Below are positions 33,464 to 44,489 of a stretch of 64,000 bases of DNA, piece after piece; the first letter of the stretch is position 1, and every line of letters starts with the position of its first letter. This DNA comes from Ignelater luminosus. Taxonomy: Eukaryota > Arthropoda > Insecta > Coleoptera > Elateridae. The notes below the pieces were generated by a model that worked only from the letters and a program-made list of their open reading frames with translations, was not told the DNA's origin and did not search any database. The position numbers and the translations under genes are program-made. Location of the stretch: positions 53,099 through 117,098 of the forward strand of contig VTPC01089997.1 of the NCBI GenBank assembly GCA_011009095.1. The letters run 5' to 3'.

Positions 33464-34733
33464 ACACATCGTTCAATAAGTCCCGAGACTAACAAAAATC
33501 ATTTTTATTCATCAATATAATCTCCTTTTAAAGTGATACAATCTTTCCAACGCCTTTCCAACATTTCTATACCATGTTTATAGAAGGATTTATCCTTTGC
33601 TTCAAAATAGGCTTCAGTTTCGGCAATGACCTCCTCATTCGAGCCAAATTTTTTTCCCTGAAGCATTTTTTTGAGATCAGCAAAGAGCCAGTAGTCGCTG
33701 GGGGCTAAATCTGGCGAATACGGGGGTGGGGAAGCAAATCAAAGCCCAACTCGTAGATTTTTGCCATTGTTTTCATGGACTTGTGGCATGGTGCATTGTC
33801 TTGCTGAAAAAGGATTTTTTTTCTTCTTCATGTGCGGTCGTTTTGCTGCGATCTCCTCCTTCAAACGTACCAACAAGTCAATATAATAATCACTGTTGAT
33901 CGATTTACCTTTTTCCAGGTAGTCAATGAAAATGACGCCATGTGTATCCCAAAAAACAGACGCCATGACTTTGCCAGCAGATTGCTTCGTTTTTGGACGC
34001 TTTGGGCGGCTTTCGCCAGCCATGCGCCACTCAGATGATTGCCGATTCGACTCCGGAGTGAAATGATGTATCCATGTTTCATCCATGGTCACGTATCGAC
34101 GCAGGAAATCCTTTTTATTGCGAGTAAATAGCGATAAACAGCTCTCTGAATCGTCGATTCGTTGCTGTTTTTGTTCCATTGAAAGCAATCGCGGCACCCA
34201 CTTGGAAAAAACCTTTTTCATGCTCAATTTTTCATGAAGGATTGTAAATACGCTTCCAGATGATATCTGTGTCATTTCTGCAATCTCACGGACCTTTACT
34301 TTGCGATTTTTCATTACGATTTTGAATACTTCACTCACATTTTCCGGTGTAACGGCTTCCAAAGGCCTACCCGAACGTTCCGCATCGTTTGTGTCCGTAC
34401 GACCACGTTTAAACTCAGCATACCAACGACAAATCGTTGATTTGGATGGAGAGGAGTCCGGGTAACGTTTCTCAAGCCATTGCTGGGCTTCTACGGTGTT
34501 TTTACCCATTAAAAAACAATGTTTTATCAACACGCGAAACTCGCTTTGTTCCATTTTTCAAACAAATTACAAAGTGACTTTACTCTAACCTCGATAACTC
34601 TGCTGTTTGTGGTCCAATCGACGTGAAATTTTTACACGTTTCATGTGAAGGTTCGCACTCTAGGGAAACGTGGCTAGTTTGGTACTACTAGCACCATCTC
34701 TGGGTTAGTCTCGGGACTTATTGAACGATGTGT
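33464..34733 (-). mobile_element. Complete mariner element with perfect 30-bp TIRs
   Basis: The 1270-bp element has perfectly matching 30-bp inverted ends (starting ACACATCGTTCAATAAGTCC, finishing in the complement) and TA on each side (33462-33463 and 34734-34735). This is the size and design of a full mariner. Perfect ends imply a fairly recent insertion. It carries one minus-strand transposase gene. Confidence 0.93.
33505..34554 (-). pseudogene. Mariner transposase, DD34D, two frameshifts
   Basis: The N-terminal half is open from an ATG at 34554 and shows the mariner paired-like helix-turn-helix region (GKNTVEAQQWLEKRYPD) and the WVPRLLS linker. The first catalytic Asp is in TMDETW. Frame is lost at an A8 run (plus-strand T run 33815-33822), just before the second catalytic motif QQDNAPCH. 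It is lost again at a five-base C run (plus 33722-33726), just before the SPDLAPSDYW motif. In the shifted frames the sequence stays mariner-like to a stop at 33505. Apart from these two homopolymer indels I saw no other lesion. It may be a young pseudogene, or the indels may be assembly errors. Confidence 0.88.
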
Positions 34734-34735
34734 TA

Positions 34736-35622
34736 GAACCTAACTCCATGGATACAATAATATTGTCAAAAAGCAAAATGAATCCAATATCTTTTGATTA
34801 TTTTATTAAACTCTTCAACAAAATTAGGGAAACACTTGAAATCTTGCGAAAAATGCGTTTTTTAAACCCAAGTATTTTCGTCAGTTTTCATCGGAACAAT
34901 TTTGATCCAAAATGGTTTCTTAAACTTTAAAATCTCTATTTTTGAATGCTGTCATTCAAAGTGTCGCAAATCTTTACGTAGAGGGCACAAATGTTGCTAG
35001 ACCGCAAAGGTGCAAAACAGTCGAAAATTGTTTCAACTTTAAAACGTAACATCGATCGAATTAATTTTTTCTCGGCCTTGCAAACATCACAGTTGCAAAG
35101 TTTGAACATTTTTCTTTCATTTAAGTCAGAAAAAGTTTTAAATTGCACGATTTGTAACGAAGATACACGCATTGGAAAAAAAGATGCTCTTTTAATAATT
35201 TTGACATAAAATTCAGACATTCTCAAAACAAGTCAGTATCATTAGTGTGTTGGTGTGTTAGCCGATAGATTTTGTGAACGCGAGAGCAAATGTGAGCGAG
35301 TTATTGTGTACCGCCGACATTTCATATTTTGAAGAAAAAAAGGTTTACCTTAAAACAATAGATACAGAGTTAATCAAACTGGAGAAAAGTTGCCTATTTT
35401 GGAGATCAATCTATAATTACTTTTATCCTCGCTTTTATCTAGTAAGTCATGAATGTGAGATTTCATCACACGTCTTTGTTTTTAACTAAATGGTCTATGA
35501 ATGGTACTCTTTAAGAAATTATCTAGAAAGTCATTGATTCAGTCTTCATGTTTGAGATCTTGTTCCAATAACCAAGTCAATGTTATTTAATTTAATTAAA
35601 GCCCATACATGACCTTCTTTAA
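34736..35622. other. Intergenic region
   Basis: No gene or clear repeat recognised. A few short open frames are present, none with recognisable motifs. Confidence 0.35.
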
Positions 35623-36581
35623 TTACTCATTAATTAATAAATTACTCAGCCACCTACCGATCACATCCCATACATGCTCAATGGGTGACAAATCAGGCGA
35701 CCGAGCAGGCCATGGGAGGACGACAACGTTAACTTCTTTCAAAAAGTGTGTTGTAGCCCTTGCCGTATGGAGACGCGCATTATCTTGTTGGAAAATGGGA
35801 TTTTCCAGCCCCCAAAGATATGGAAGTGCAACAGGCTCCAGCATATTGGCAATGTAACCAGCTGCGTTTAAGTTGCCGCCAAGGAAGACCAAGGGTCAGG
35901 CACGTAGCCAGGGGAGGGGCTCGAGGGGCTGAAGCCCCCCCCCCCGAAAAAATAGTCTTGATACAGGCCTGATAAAGAAAAATTATAATAAAACTCTTTC
36001 CCTCCATTTCCTAAAATTTCAAAGCCCCCCTCCCCCCGAGAAAAAATTCTGGCTACAGGCCTGCCAAGGGTGATCTGTTACTATAACATATTGCACCCCA
36101 TATCATCACTCCTTGTGTAAGGGCTGTGTTGCGTTCCACAAAAAATGTTGTATCTTTGCGTTCTCCACGCATCCGCCTGACCCTCCTACGACCGTCGTGG
36201 GCCCACAAACAAAATCGAGACTCGTCACTGAACACAATTTGATGCCATTCTTGTATCCAATTCGCTCTTTCGTTGCTCCATGCTAGCCTGCAGATACGGT
36301 GAAGTGCGATAAGAGAAAGACACAAAAATGGACGATACGAACGCAGCCCATACGATTTTCTCCGGCGATAAACAGATGACACCTCCTATTCAGTCATTTG
36401 CAGTTGTAAGTTGTGGAGAATCTGTCTCTTGTGGCCAAAAGTCTTAAACGGCGTTTTTCAAGATCTGTAATCCTCCGGGGATGGCCAGATCCAGGGCGAC
36501 GTTGTTGAACCCCTTCTTCGGACCATCTGGATAAACATCTCAACATTGCCGATAATTTTCACGTTGACGAACTCTTGGCAT
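35623..36581 (-). pseudogene. Tc1-like transposase, interrupted and frameshifted
   Basis: Minus-strand pieces run in family order. The start is MPRVRQRENYRQ (ATG 36579-36581). The middle, ending near 36064, has IVFSDESRFCLWAHDGRRRV and FFVERNTALTQGVMIWGAI. The C-terminal part (35892 down to 35623) has IFQQDNARLHTARAT and WPARSPDLSPIEHVWDVIGR. The catalytic D, D and E motifs are all recognisable with Tc1-type spacing. The N-terminal third is scrambled by stops, and a 167-bp hAT MITE splits the catalytic domain between the SNRSPL and VFLGGNLNA segments. It is inactive. The element ends could not be fixed. Confidence 0.85.
35897..36063. mobile_element. hAT-type MITE inserted in the Tc1-like gene
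   Basis: A 167-bp element with ends CAGGCACGTAGCCAG and, on the opposite strand, CAGGCCTGTAGCCAG. It is flanked by a perfect 8-bp duplication CCAAGGGT (35889-35896 and 36064-36071), diagnostic of hAT-type insertion. The interior has C-rich runs. It lies inside the transposase relic and is therefore younger than that copy. Confidence 0.9.
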
Positions 36582-36608
36582 TCTTGTAAATGTTCAGAAG
36601 GCAGTAGT

Positions 36609-37114
36609 GAACAAACAGTTCGCAAAATTGACGGTTATTACGCACCAAATGTTTTATTTCTTAAAATTTATTGTTACTAAATGCAAACAAACAAAAAAAC
36701 AACGGATAGATAGATTTTATTTAAATTTTAATCATTACTTTGTTTCATTAAAATTAGTCAACAACTTCCATGTGTTGCGATTTTTATGGAAGTCAGTATA
36801 TATTCCAAATATAACAGGCTATATTTCAAGGTTTATAATGGCATGCATTTCCATATTGGTAGTTGCATAGTAACGGTAGTTGATTGCATTAATAATGACT
36901 GCAACATTAATTTATATAATGTTGACGTATTTGCTGTAAAGTACCAGTTACTATTTGTACGATCCTGATGAAGAGACGACGCATTATTTTAAAATTAGTA
37001 ATTAATATTGTTCTAAAAAAAACCAGTTTTGGACTTTTACTATTTTCAAATGCACAAAAGCATTCTTGGTTGTCTAGTACCAATTTACAATGTTGCTGAT
37101 CACCTTGAATTGAA
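36609..37114. other. Intergenic region
   Basis: No gene recognised between the Tc1-like relic and the inverted repeat at 37115. Confidence 0.35.
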
Positions 37115-37613
37115 CTGTGTGAAAGATACAGACTTGATTCTTTGGATGTATAATCTCCTTCATAGTATGGTAGATACTAAGAGCTACAATATCAATCTGA
37201 TAGATTTATATTACATGGTTACTACAATCAAAAGAATTGCCGAATTCTTAGAAACATATATTAGCGAATTTTTTAGGGCAAATCTGATGGCAAAATCGTG
37301 TTCGGCGATGTCTAAAAGCCTTAAGTCTCAAATATGAATTCAAAATGTTCATTATTACACTTTTATATGATTATCATCATTTATTCAATTGAATTGGGTT
37401 TGGTTTGGTTGTCACTAAAAATAGAATGTCATGAAACAAATGCTTTCTTTTTGCCATCAGATTTGATCTAAAGAAATCGCTAATATGTTTTTCCTAAGAG
37501 TTTGAAAATTTTTTTGATCATAGTTTTTGATAGCTACTATGAAGGAGTTATATGACCAAACAATCAAGTCTGCATCTTTCACACAGAAAAAGTTATCTAA
37601 CATGACACACTGT
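37115..37613. mobile_element. Inverted-repeat element with CACACTG end
   Basis: Left arm 37115-37294 and right arm 37449-37587 are inverted copies, with about 50 extra bases in the left arm. Shared blocks include CTGTGTGAAAGAT, CAGACTTGATT and AAATCTGATGGCAAAA. The right end closes with GACACACTG followed by TA, like Tc1/mariner-type ends here; the left end is eroded. A 102-codon open frame across the left arm is most likely fortuitous. Confidence 0.6.
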
Positions 37614-38116
37614 ATAAATCATGTTATTTCTATTGTTTTAATGCATATCATGGGTTTGAAACAGATGTAGGTAAAAACCTTTATTAAATATTGTTAATTA
37701 AGCTCACAGGTAGTCCACATAGTAGAGAAGAAACTACACAAAATAAACAACTTTTTCAAGATACATTAACTCAATTTGCATTATCAGATTTTTTAAAAGA
37801 TTCTGTATAAGGTTTGAATTCAGAATTAACGATTCTCTAAATTTAGGTATAGATAACAGCAAATGAAGGTCTGTGAACTATAAGAGAATTTGATCGCAAC
37901 TCTCTTGTGTATTATGTTTTTTTTCCATTAATTTGAAAAATTCCATATAACAGACAATTTATTAATCTCATTAATAAATTACAGATAAAATTTTATCATT
38001 TGGATATTTCATAAATAGTTTACAAAAAACAATATTTCATAATATTTATTAGAATTCTTACTTATTATATTATATGAATTGTGCATTAAAATGATAGCGA
38101 CACTCTGTAGTACATA

Positions 38117-38710
38117 CAAGGTCGCTAAAAGGTATGGAAACACGCTACCCCCGCAGAAACGGTAAGAGATAGACAAATGAAATTTTGAGAGCTTAAAGTA
38201 GGTATTTTCTGCCATGTTTTGCGAAGGTAATTAAAATCAAATCTTCAATTGTTTTTTTCGTACGGCCACCATATTAAATTTTTTTAAATAGAACACCCTG
38301 TATATGACCCCATATTTGGATAGGGATGTTCTAAACAAGTTCAATAATATAAGGGTTCCTATACTTATCTTGAAAGGTTCTGGAGATAATCGCTATTCTT
38401 TTATAAAGGGTTTTCCTATTAAAAAGTATGGAAACACGCTACTCCTGCAAAAACGGTAAGATAAGTATAGCAACCCCTATATCACTGAATATGTCTTAAA
38501 AATCTCTATCCAAATATGGGGTCATATACAGGGTGTTCCATTAAAAAAAATTCAATATGGCGGCCGTACGAAAAAACAATTGAAGATTTGTTTCTAACTA
38601 CCTTTGCAAAACATGGCAAAAAATACTTATTTTAAGCTCTCCAAATTGCATTTGTTTATCTCTTCCGTTTCTGCAGGGGTAGCGTGTTTCCATACTTTTT
38701 AGCGACCCTG
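38117..38710. mobile_element. Palindromic foldback element, TA target site
   Basis: Starts CAAGGTCGCTAAAAGGTATG and ends with the inverted counterpart, CGACCCTG, flanked by TA (38115-38116 and 38711-38712). Nearly the whole 594 bases form two inverted halves. CACCCTG (38294) and CAGGGTG (38529) lie in the arms, and a direct partial copy of the terminus (AAGTATGGAAACACGCTACT) occurs near the centre at 38425. No coding capacity. Confidence 0.8.
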
Positions 38711-39321
38711 TATATAAATTAATAATAAATCCAAATTTAACTTGGAAAAACATTCAGAGAGGCTGAGTAAAGATCTTAATAATATTGGTGCTTACAATTC
38801 ACAGTAAATTTATGACTAAGGTTTTTTTTTATCATGTGTTCATAGTTCAAGATTAATCTTGAAAGCATTGGTGTACTTATACCTCTTTATTTTTATGCAC
38901 GAAATGATGGCTAAGAATAAATACAGAATTCTTTAACAAAATTGCCTTTAATACTTGATAGTTAACTGCAATTTCTCCTATGACAATCGGTGATGTGCGT
39001 GTCAACAATGTCGACGTCAACAATTCATTCTTGACATGTCAACAATAAGAATTGATTTTTCCTTTATTATTTAAATCTTAAATAGTTTATTACAATAACT
39101 TTTATTTGACTTAAGTATGTAAGGGCAAATATGAGGCACTGGGAATTGTGAGATGCTTAAGTACGTTCAAGTCTAGTGTACGTATAGAATAATTTTGATT
39201 AGAAAAAAAAATAAATGCTAGGATGTTGTTCATCATGTTAGCATTTGTTTTTTCAATTAATAAAATCTTTTGCATTAAGATACCTATGTATACTAACTGT
39301 CACATTGCTAGAATTGCCCCC

Positions 39322-39712
39322 ACCACAGTTTATACCTTACAGAATCAGTTGGATCACTTCCCCTACATTTTGTCTTCCACTTCAAGAAACTCGCGGTCTA
39401 TGCGCAGAGCACTGTTTTTTGTCCAGAGGTAGAGGGATAAAAAACCTAACTTTAACCTTCAAAAAAATAATCTCATAAAAGATTGTATTATTTAAATGAA
39501 ATCAACTTGCATATTCTGTAAGTGAATTAGTGAAATTGTTGAGTGTTGGTAAGTTACATTAGTTGTGAAATTTGAATATCAACTGCATATATAACCTCCC
39601 CTACAAGCGCGCGGTCTACAGTTTAGCGTGCGCAGACCGAAAACCAGGAACACGAAAGATCAAAAGAACCGCCCTGAGTGATCTAACTGATTCTGTAAGG
39701 TATAAACTGTGC
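39322..39712. mobile_element. MITE nested in the hAT element
   Basis: Inverted ends share CACAGTTTATACCTTACAGA and continue for about 36 bases with one or two differences (left from 39322, right to 39712). Just outside both ends lies a CCCCAC/GTGGGG motif, so the true terminus may be a few bases farther out. No coding sequence. Confidence 0.65.
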
Positions 39713-39820
39713 CCCCACATATCCGAACTAAAAATCTTAGTATGGGCCTATGGAGCTATGAGTAAACATACTTGTAATTTTACTGATTCCATGGAAATAA
39801 GAATAAATAGGGTAAACTGT

Positions 39821-42800
39821 ACAGTTATTGGCCGGTATACAGTAATTGGCCATTTTAGACTTAAACCTCCTTTTTAAGATCACACAAACAATGTACCAGG
39901 TTTTCTGCTGGCATAATTTAGTTAAAGTTACCTAGATCTCGTTAGTTACTCAGTTAATGGATAGGTGGCACTAAATCTTTAGATTTCTTTTGTGGTTTGA
40001 CAAGTGTTAAGTTATACACAAAAAGCTTGAAAATTTCTTAAGGTGTGTTGCTGTATAAAAGTGTCTGCAAAATATATTCTATTGAGAATAATTAACTTAA
40101 GTTTAGATTTGCGGTTATCTAAAGGTACGTTGAATTACGTTTCTAGATGTTTATTGCATATTTTATTTTCCTGAGATGGAAAAACTGAGGGGCCAATAAC
40201 TGTCTTTAAATTTATATGTGAAGCACAGTTATTGACCGTGGTGGCCAATAACTGTGTTTTAAATTTACTTGTGATTTTGGCGGTTCTGTTCCCTCCAGAC
40301 TCCTTATCATATTACAACATTCTGTACTTAATCAATTGAATCTTTTTGACTCCTACATAGTACTTGGCACATGGCCAATAACTATACAAATCGCGTGGCC
40401 AATTACTGTATTATTTAACAAAATAGTATTGCTTTCAGCACTGTAATGCCGAAGGTTCCAAAATATAGTCCTAATAGAACAGAAAGAGCCCTTCGTAAAA
40501 TTCAAAATGGCACAGGGTCACTTAGAAGCATTGCAAAAAAATATAGTATACCACGAGCTACCCTTCAATTTAAAATTAAAAACCCGGGGCATAAGAGTAC
40601 GTTTGGCCCATCACCAATATTAACAGAAGAAGAAGAAAATACTATAGTCAAGTGGATCACAGAATTGGCACGAAAAGGTTTTCCACGAAAAAAAAAGACG
40701 ATATTATTTTTAGTGTCCAACAGTTTTTAAAAGAACATCCACGGCCAAACCCATTTACTGACAACAAACCTGGACAAGGATGGATGAAAGGGTTTCTTAA
40801 ACGACATCCAGAAATTGTCACAAGAACTCCGGAGGCTGTTACTTCAGCAAGTGCATGCGTATCAGAAAATGATATTAGGAAATGGTTTGACGATATCGAT
40901 GATTACATTAAAAACAAAAATCTGGAAGACGTGCTAAAGGATCCTTCTCGTTTGTTTAATGGTGATGAAACGGGTTTTCAGATATGCCCACAGAGTGGAA
41001 AGGTTCTTGCTGTAAGAGGCTCCAAGAATGTATACAATGTTGACCGTGGCTCGTCAAAAGAGAATATCACAGTAATGTTCACTTTTTCAGCCGATGGCAA
41101 AACATGCTGCCCAATGATCGTCTTTCCGTATCAAAGAATCCCAGACAAGATTTCAGCGAGTGTTCCGAAAGGTTGGGGCATCGGTCGCAGTGACAATGGG
41201 TGGATGACGGCGCAAACATTTTACGAGTACATAGCTAATGTCCTTCATCCTTACTTAGTTCAGCAAGGCGTGAAACTACCAGTAATATTGTTCATTGACG
41301 GACATAAGTCGCATCTAACCTATCATTTGAGTATCTTATGTTGTCAGCTAGGCATTGAGCTAATAGCATTGTACCCAAATGCTACCCGTATCCTGCAGCC
41401 TGCAGATGTTGCAGTTTTTAGACCTATCAAAATGGGATGGCAAAAGGCAGTAAGAGAATGGCATGTAGATCATCCAGGGGAAGCTGTTACAAAATTGACA
41501 TTTTCTCCTATACTGCATAAAGTTATTATGAATTGTGTAAAACAACAAATATTAGAAAATGGCTTCAAAGCCTGTGGCCTGTATCCTTTTGATGCCAATT
41601 CGGTGAATTACAGCAAGTGTCTTGGTGGATCACAAAGGCAAGCTAACATACAAAATGATAACAGCAATAATAATGTGACCATGAGTTATTCTACTTTTGT
41701 TCAAGTAGTTGGAGAAGAAAAGATTGAAATATTTAAAAGAATACATGATGCTGTTAATCAGTGTCAAGATGATCATTTCTTTACATTATATCGCTTATGG
41801 AAGCATTATAACGACGGTGGGCACACAGAAGATGAACCAACTTCCGTATCTTCAACAAATATCGATAATGACTCGGAGCATAATTTAATTGAAATTGAAA
41901 ATAACAACAGTATTCTAGCTCGGTCCATTGAATCTCATGCTCTCAACAGTGGCCAGTCTGAAACACAAATACAGAATCCTTCTGACGTAATGGTAGATTT
42001 ACCAATTCAAGATAATGCTTGTGATATAACTGATGATCAGTCCACTTCCAACAAAGAAAGTTTACCTGTTATTCAAATTCTACGAACCTCGAACATGTCC
42101 GATTATCTTTCGTGGCTGGAATCACCAAAGCGTAAGGGAAAACGTCAAACAGAGAGGCTTCCCTTTGCTATAACATCAGAAAAATACCAGGATATGTTAA
42201 GACAAAAGAATATGGCAAAGCTAGCTGCGGAGAAAGAAAAGGAGAGAAAGAAAAAGGAACGCAAAGAAGCAAGAGCGGCAAAAGCACAGAATACGTCGGT
42301 GAAGAAGACCAAAGCACAAGCTAAATGCTTTATTTGTAAGCGCCAAAAAACCAATATTATTTGCGACGGTTGCAAAAATGCGTATCATACAAAGTGCATT
42401 CCAAAATCTCATCAACAACACATTCCCGAGTCGTCTGATGGGGACCCTTTTCTGTGTCACAAATGCTATATAGAGGAGGAAAGTTCCGAGGCTTCAGACA
42501 ATACGGAATGGGATGAGTTAGATGATCTGGAAAGCAATTTGCAGGATACTAATATCCAAAGTGTTCAAACTGAATCCGTAGAATGCATTGCAGAAGAAAA
42601 AAATAACTTCGATGACACGCAGAGTTTTGATTTGCAGGAAAACGATGATGATGTTGAAAAACTGTACCAATTTTACTTAGAAAATAAGGATAAATAAAAA
42701 TTGTTTGTAAAGATTTTTGTTGTTTCTGTAATTACATAACAATCGCTCTAGAATAAAGTGTTTTAACTGTAAGAAAGATCTCTTATAGTTACATAATGTC

Positions 42801-43060
42801 GTAATAAACTTTATGGCCAATTACTGTTCTGCAAATGTCTAATTACTGTAAAAAGTGGCCAATAGCTATGGTTTTTTGCATTCTTTTATTTTATATTTTA
42901 TTTCTCAATTATTAGATAATTATTCAATTTTTCTTTACATTAACCTTAAATTAGCATTGAAAGATAAATCCTATGCTTATCCTGATTTGTTTTAATTTAC
43001 ATTTTTAAACGGCCTAGAAATTTTTGAATGATATAATTTGCTTAACTGGCCAATAACTGT
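39821..43060. repeat. Subterminal 13-bp repeats of the pogo element (dispersed)
   Basis: Sites close to GGCCAATAACTGT. Inverted copies: 39821-39833, 39839-39851, 40225-40237. Direct copies: 40191-40203, 40243-40255, 40373-40385, 40397-40409, 42815-42827, 42837-42849, 42857-42869, 43048-43060. A second form has AATTACTGT in place of AATAACTGT. They lie only outside the transposase gene and are probably transposase binding sites; that is inference. Confidence 0.85.
40446..42697 (+). pseudogene. pogo/Tigger (jerky-like) transposase with C-terminal PHD finger, one frameshift
   Basis: The N-terminus has a psq-type helix-turn-helix (LRSIAKKYSIPRATLQFKIK) followed by a second DNA-binding segment with FLKRHPEIVTRTPEAVTSA. 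The DDE domain keeps all three acids: FNGDETGFQ, LFIDGHKSHLT and RILQPADVAVF, with 35 residues between the last two (DD35D). The C-terminal tail has a Lys/Glu-rich helix and a C4HC3 PHD-type finger (42330-42474, CFICKRQ, then CDGCKNAYHTKC, then CHKC). One indel at an A9 run (40688-40696) separates the first 80 or so codons from the remaining 670-plus. Apart from that the gene is open from ATG 40446 to TAA 42697. If the indel is an assembly error the gene is intact. Confidence 0.9.
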
Positions 43061-43432
43061 ACCGGTTACCCTACATAGGATTTAGTTTTTTAATGCCATT
43101 TTATTTAAATATTTTGGTTTTTCTTTTCCATCTTCAGTTACTGTCACATTCTTTTATAACTGAAAACCCAATTCATCAAAATTCTTATTCTTGGGCCTTT
43201 CAGCCATTTTGATTCTTGAATTGTCTTGAACATCTTATTAATTATCTTATTAGACATTTTAGCTTATTTTAGCACCTGCGTTTACAGGTTAGGTTTAACG
43301 AAAAATGTGCAGAATTCTAGTTTATTTGCAAAGTTGACACATTGTCGACATTTTTGACGTGAAAAATCAATTGTTGACACGAAAATGTCAACAATCATTG
43401 TTGACGTGTCAACGCACATCACTGATGACAAT

Positions 43433-44489
43433 ACTTTAAACTTGTATGGTTTTTGAATAAATAAATAATAATATCAAATTTGATTCAAATTGGACAAAGC
43501 ATTTTTGAACTATTTGAAAAAAATCTGAATTTTTTTATTTTGGTGTATGGATAAGTTTGATTCAATAGACTTATTTTGCCTTCAAAAATCTGCACTAGTT
43601 CTAGACACCCTTACAAAGAAAAAAGGGTAGAGTGAACCTTACTTCACACTAACCCAGTATATTTAAAATGATGAAAATATTGAAACAATTTTTGGTGCTT
43701 GAAGTAGCCAGAAGTAAAAGTAATAATGAAACGAGAAATTTTTTTAATTTATTTCATATAAGTACCATTCCAGCTACGTCCATTATATTCAGACTACTTA
43801 CAAAACCCAAAAATCATTAAATGTAAATTAAACTATGAAAGTCAAATTCACATGCAACAAATATCACTTGGTATTATACATATCATGGTTAATACCAAAT
43901 ATAATTTAATCATTTCTACTTCCTAAAACTACACTGACTGTTACATACTTTACCACGGAATGGTCCATAAAACTCTTTAGATAATTTTTGGATTAATATT
44001 CGAGAAATCCATAATGCTCAGGGTTAAATTACTAAAACATCAGATTTCTAAAACAAAAAAAATAAGAACAGCTTTATTTACAAAATTATTTATCTAAGAC
44101 GTGTTAATTGTAGTTTACCTGTTATCAGTATCTACACAACCATGAGACAGGCTATTTTAAATTTTGCATACTAAAATATTGACTTTAAGATGAATTTCAA
44201 AACATAACATAGCAAACTAGAATTTTAAGAAAACAAACAGAATGCCTATTATTACATGTAATAACAAATGAGCAACATTAGCATCCAATATAGGAAATTA
44301 TAGATTATATAAAAATAACCAACATTTTTAAAAAGTTGCATGTATATAATTACATTAATATTTAAAGATTATAGCAGTGGCAACAAAAATAGACACGTCA
44401 GCACGCGTCAGTACAATTACCAATTGCAACATAATTGTATATATTTCCAAACAATATCATACATAACATTATATAAATTTAAGAATATA
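43433..44489. other. AT-rich intergenic region
   Basis: No gene recognised. Confidence 0.35.

Larger units (their letters stand above)
39810..43071 (+). mobile_element. pogo/Tigger-type transposon with complete ends
   Basis: Ends GGGTAAACTGTACAGTTATT (39810) and, on the other strand from 43071, GGGTAACCGGTACAGTTATT match over about 24 bases. They are flanked by TA (39808-39809 and 43072-43073). This is the TIR and TA target design of pogo-group Tc1/mariner elements. The 3262-bp element carries one transposase gene and about eleven copies of a 13-bp GGCCAATAACTGT-like site in its two subterminal regions. Confidence 0.93.
38988..43424. mobile_element. Non-autonomous hAT element, hosting two later insertions
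   Basis: Outer ends CGGTGATGTGCGT (38988) and, on the other strand, CAGTGATGTGCGT (from 43424) are inverted, and both have GTCAACAAT subterminal repeats. A perfect 8-bp duplication ATGACAAT flanks it (38980-38987 and 43425-43432). Its own sequence is under 0.9 kb once the MITE at 39322-39712 and the pogo element at 39810-43071 are removed. No hAT transposase is visible, so it was mobilised in trans. It is the oldest layer of this stack. Confidence 0.87.

Noticed and set aside
37029-37337. 102-codon open frame on the plus strand
   Set aside because: Most of it lies in one arm of an inverted repeat, so the openness is probably fortuitous.
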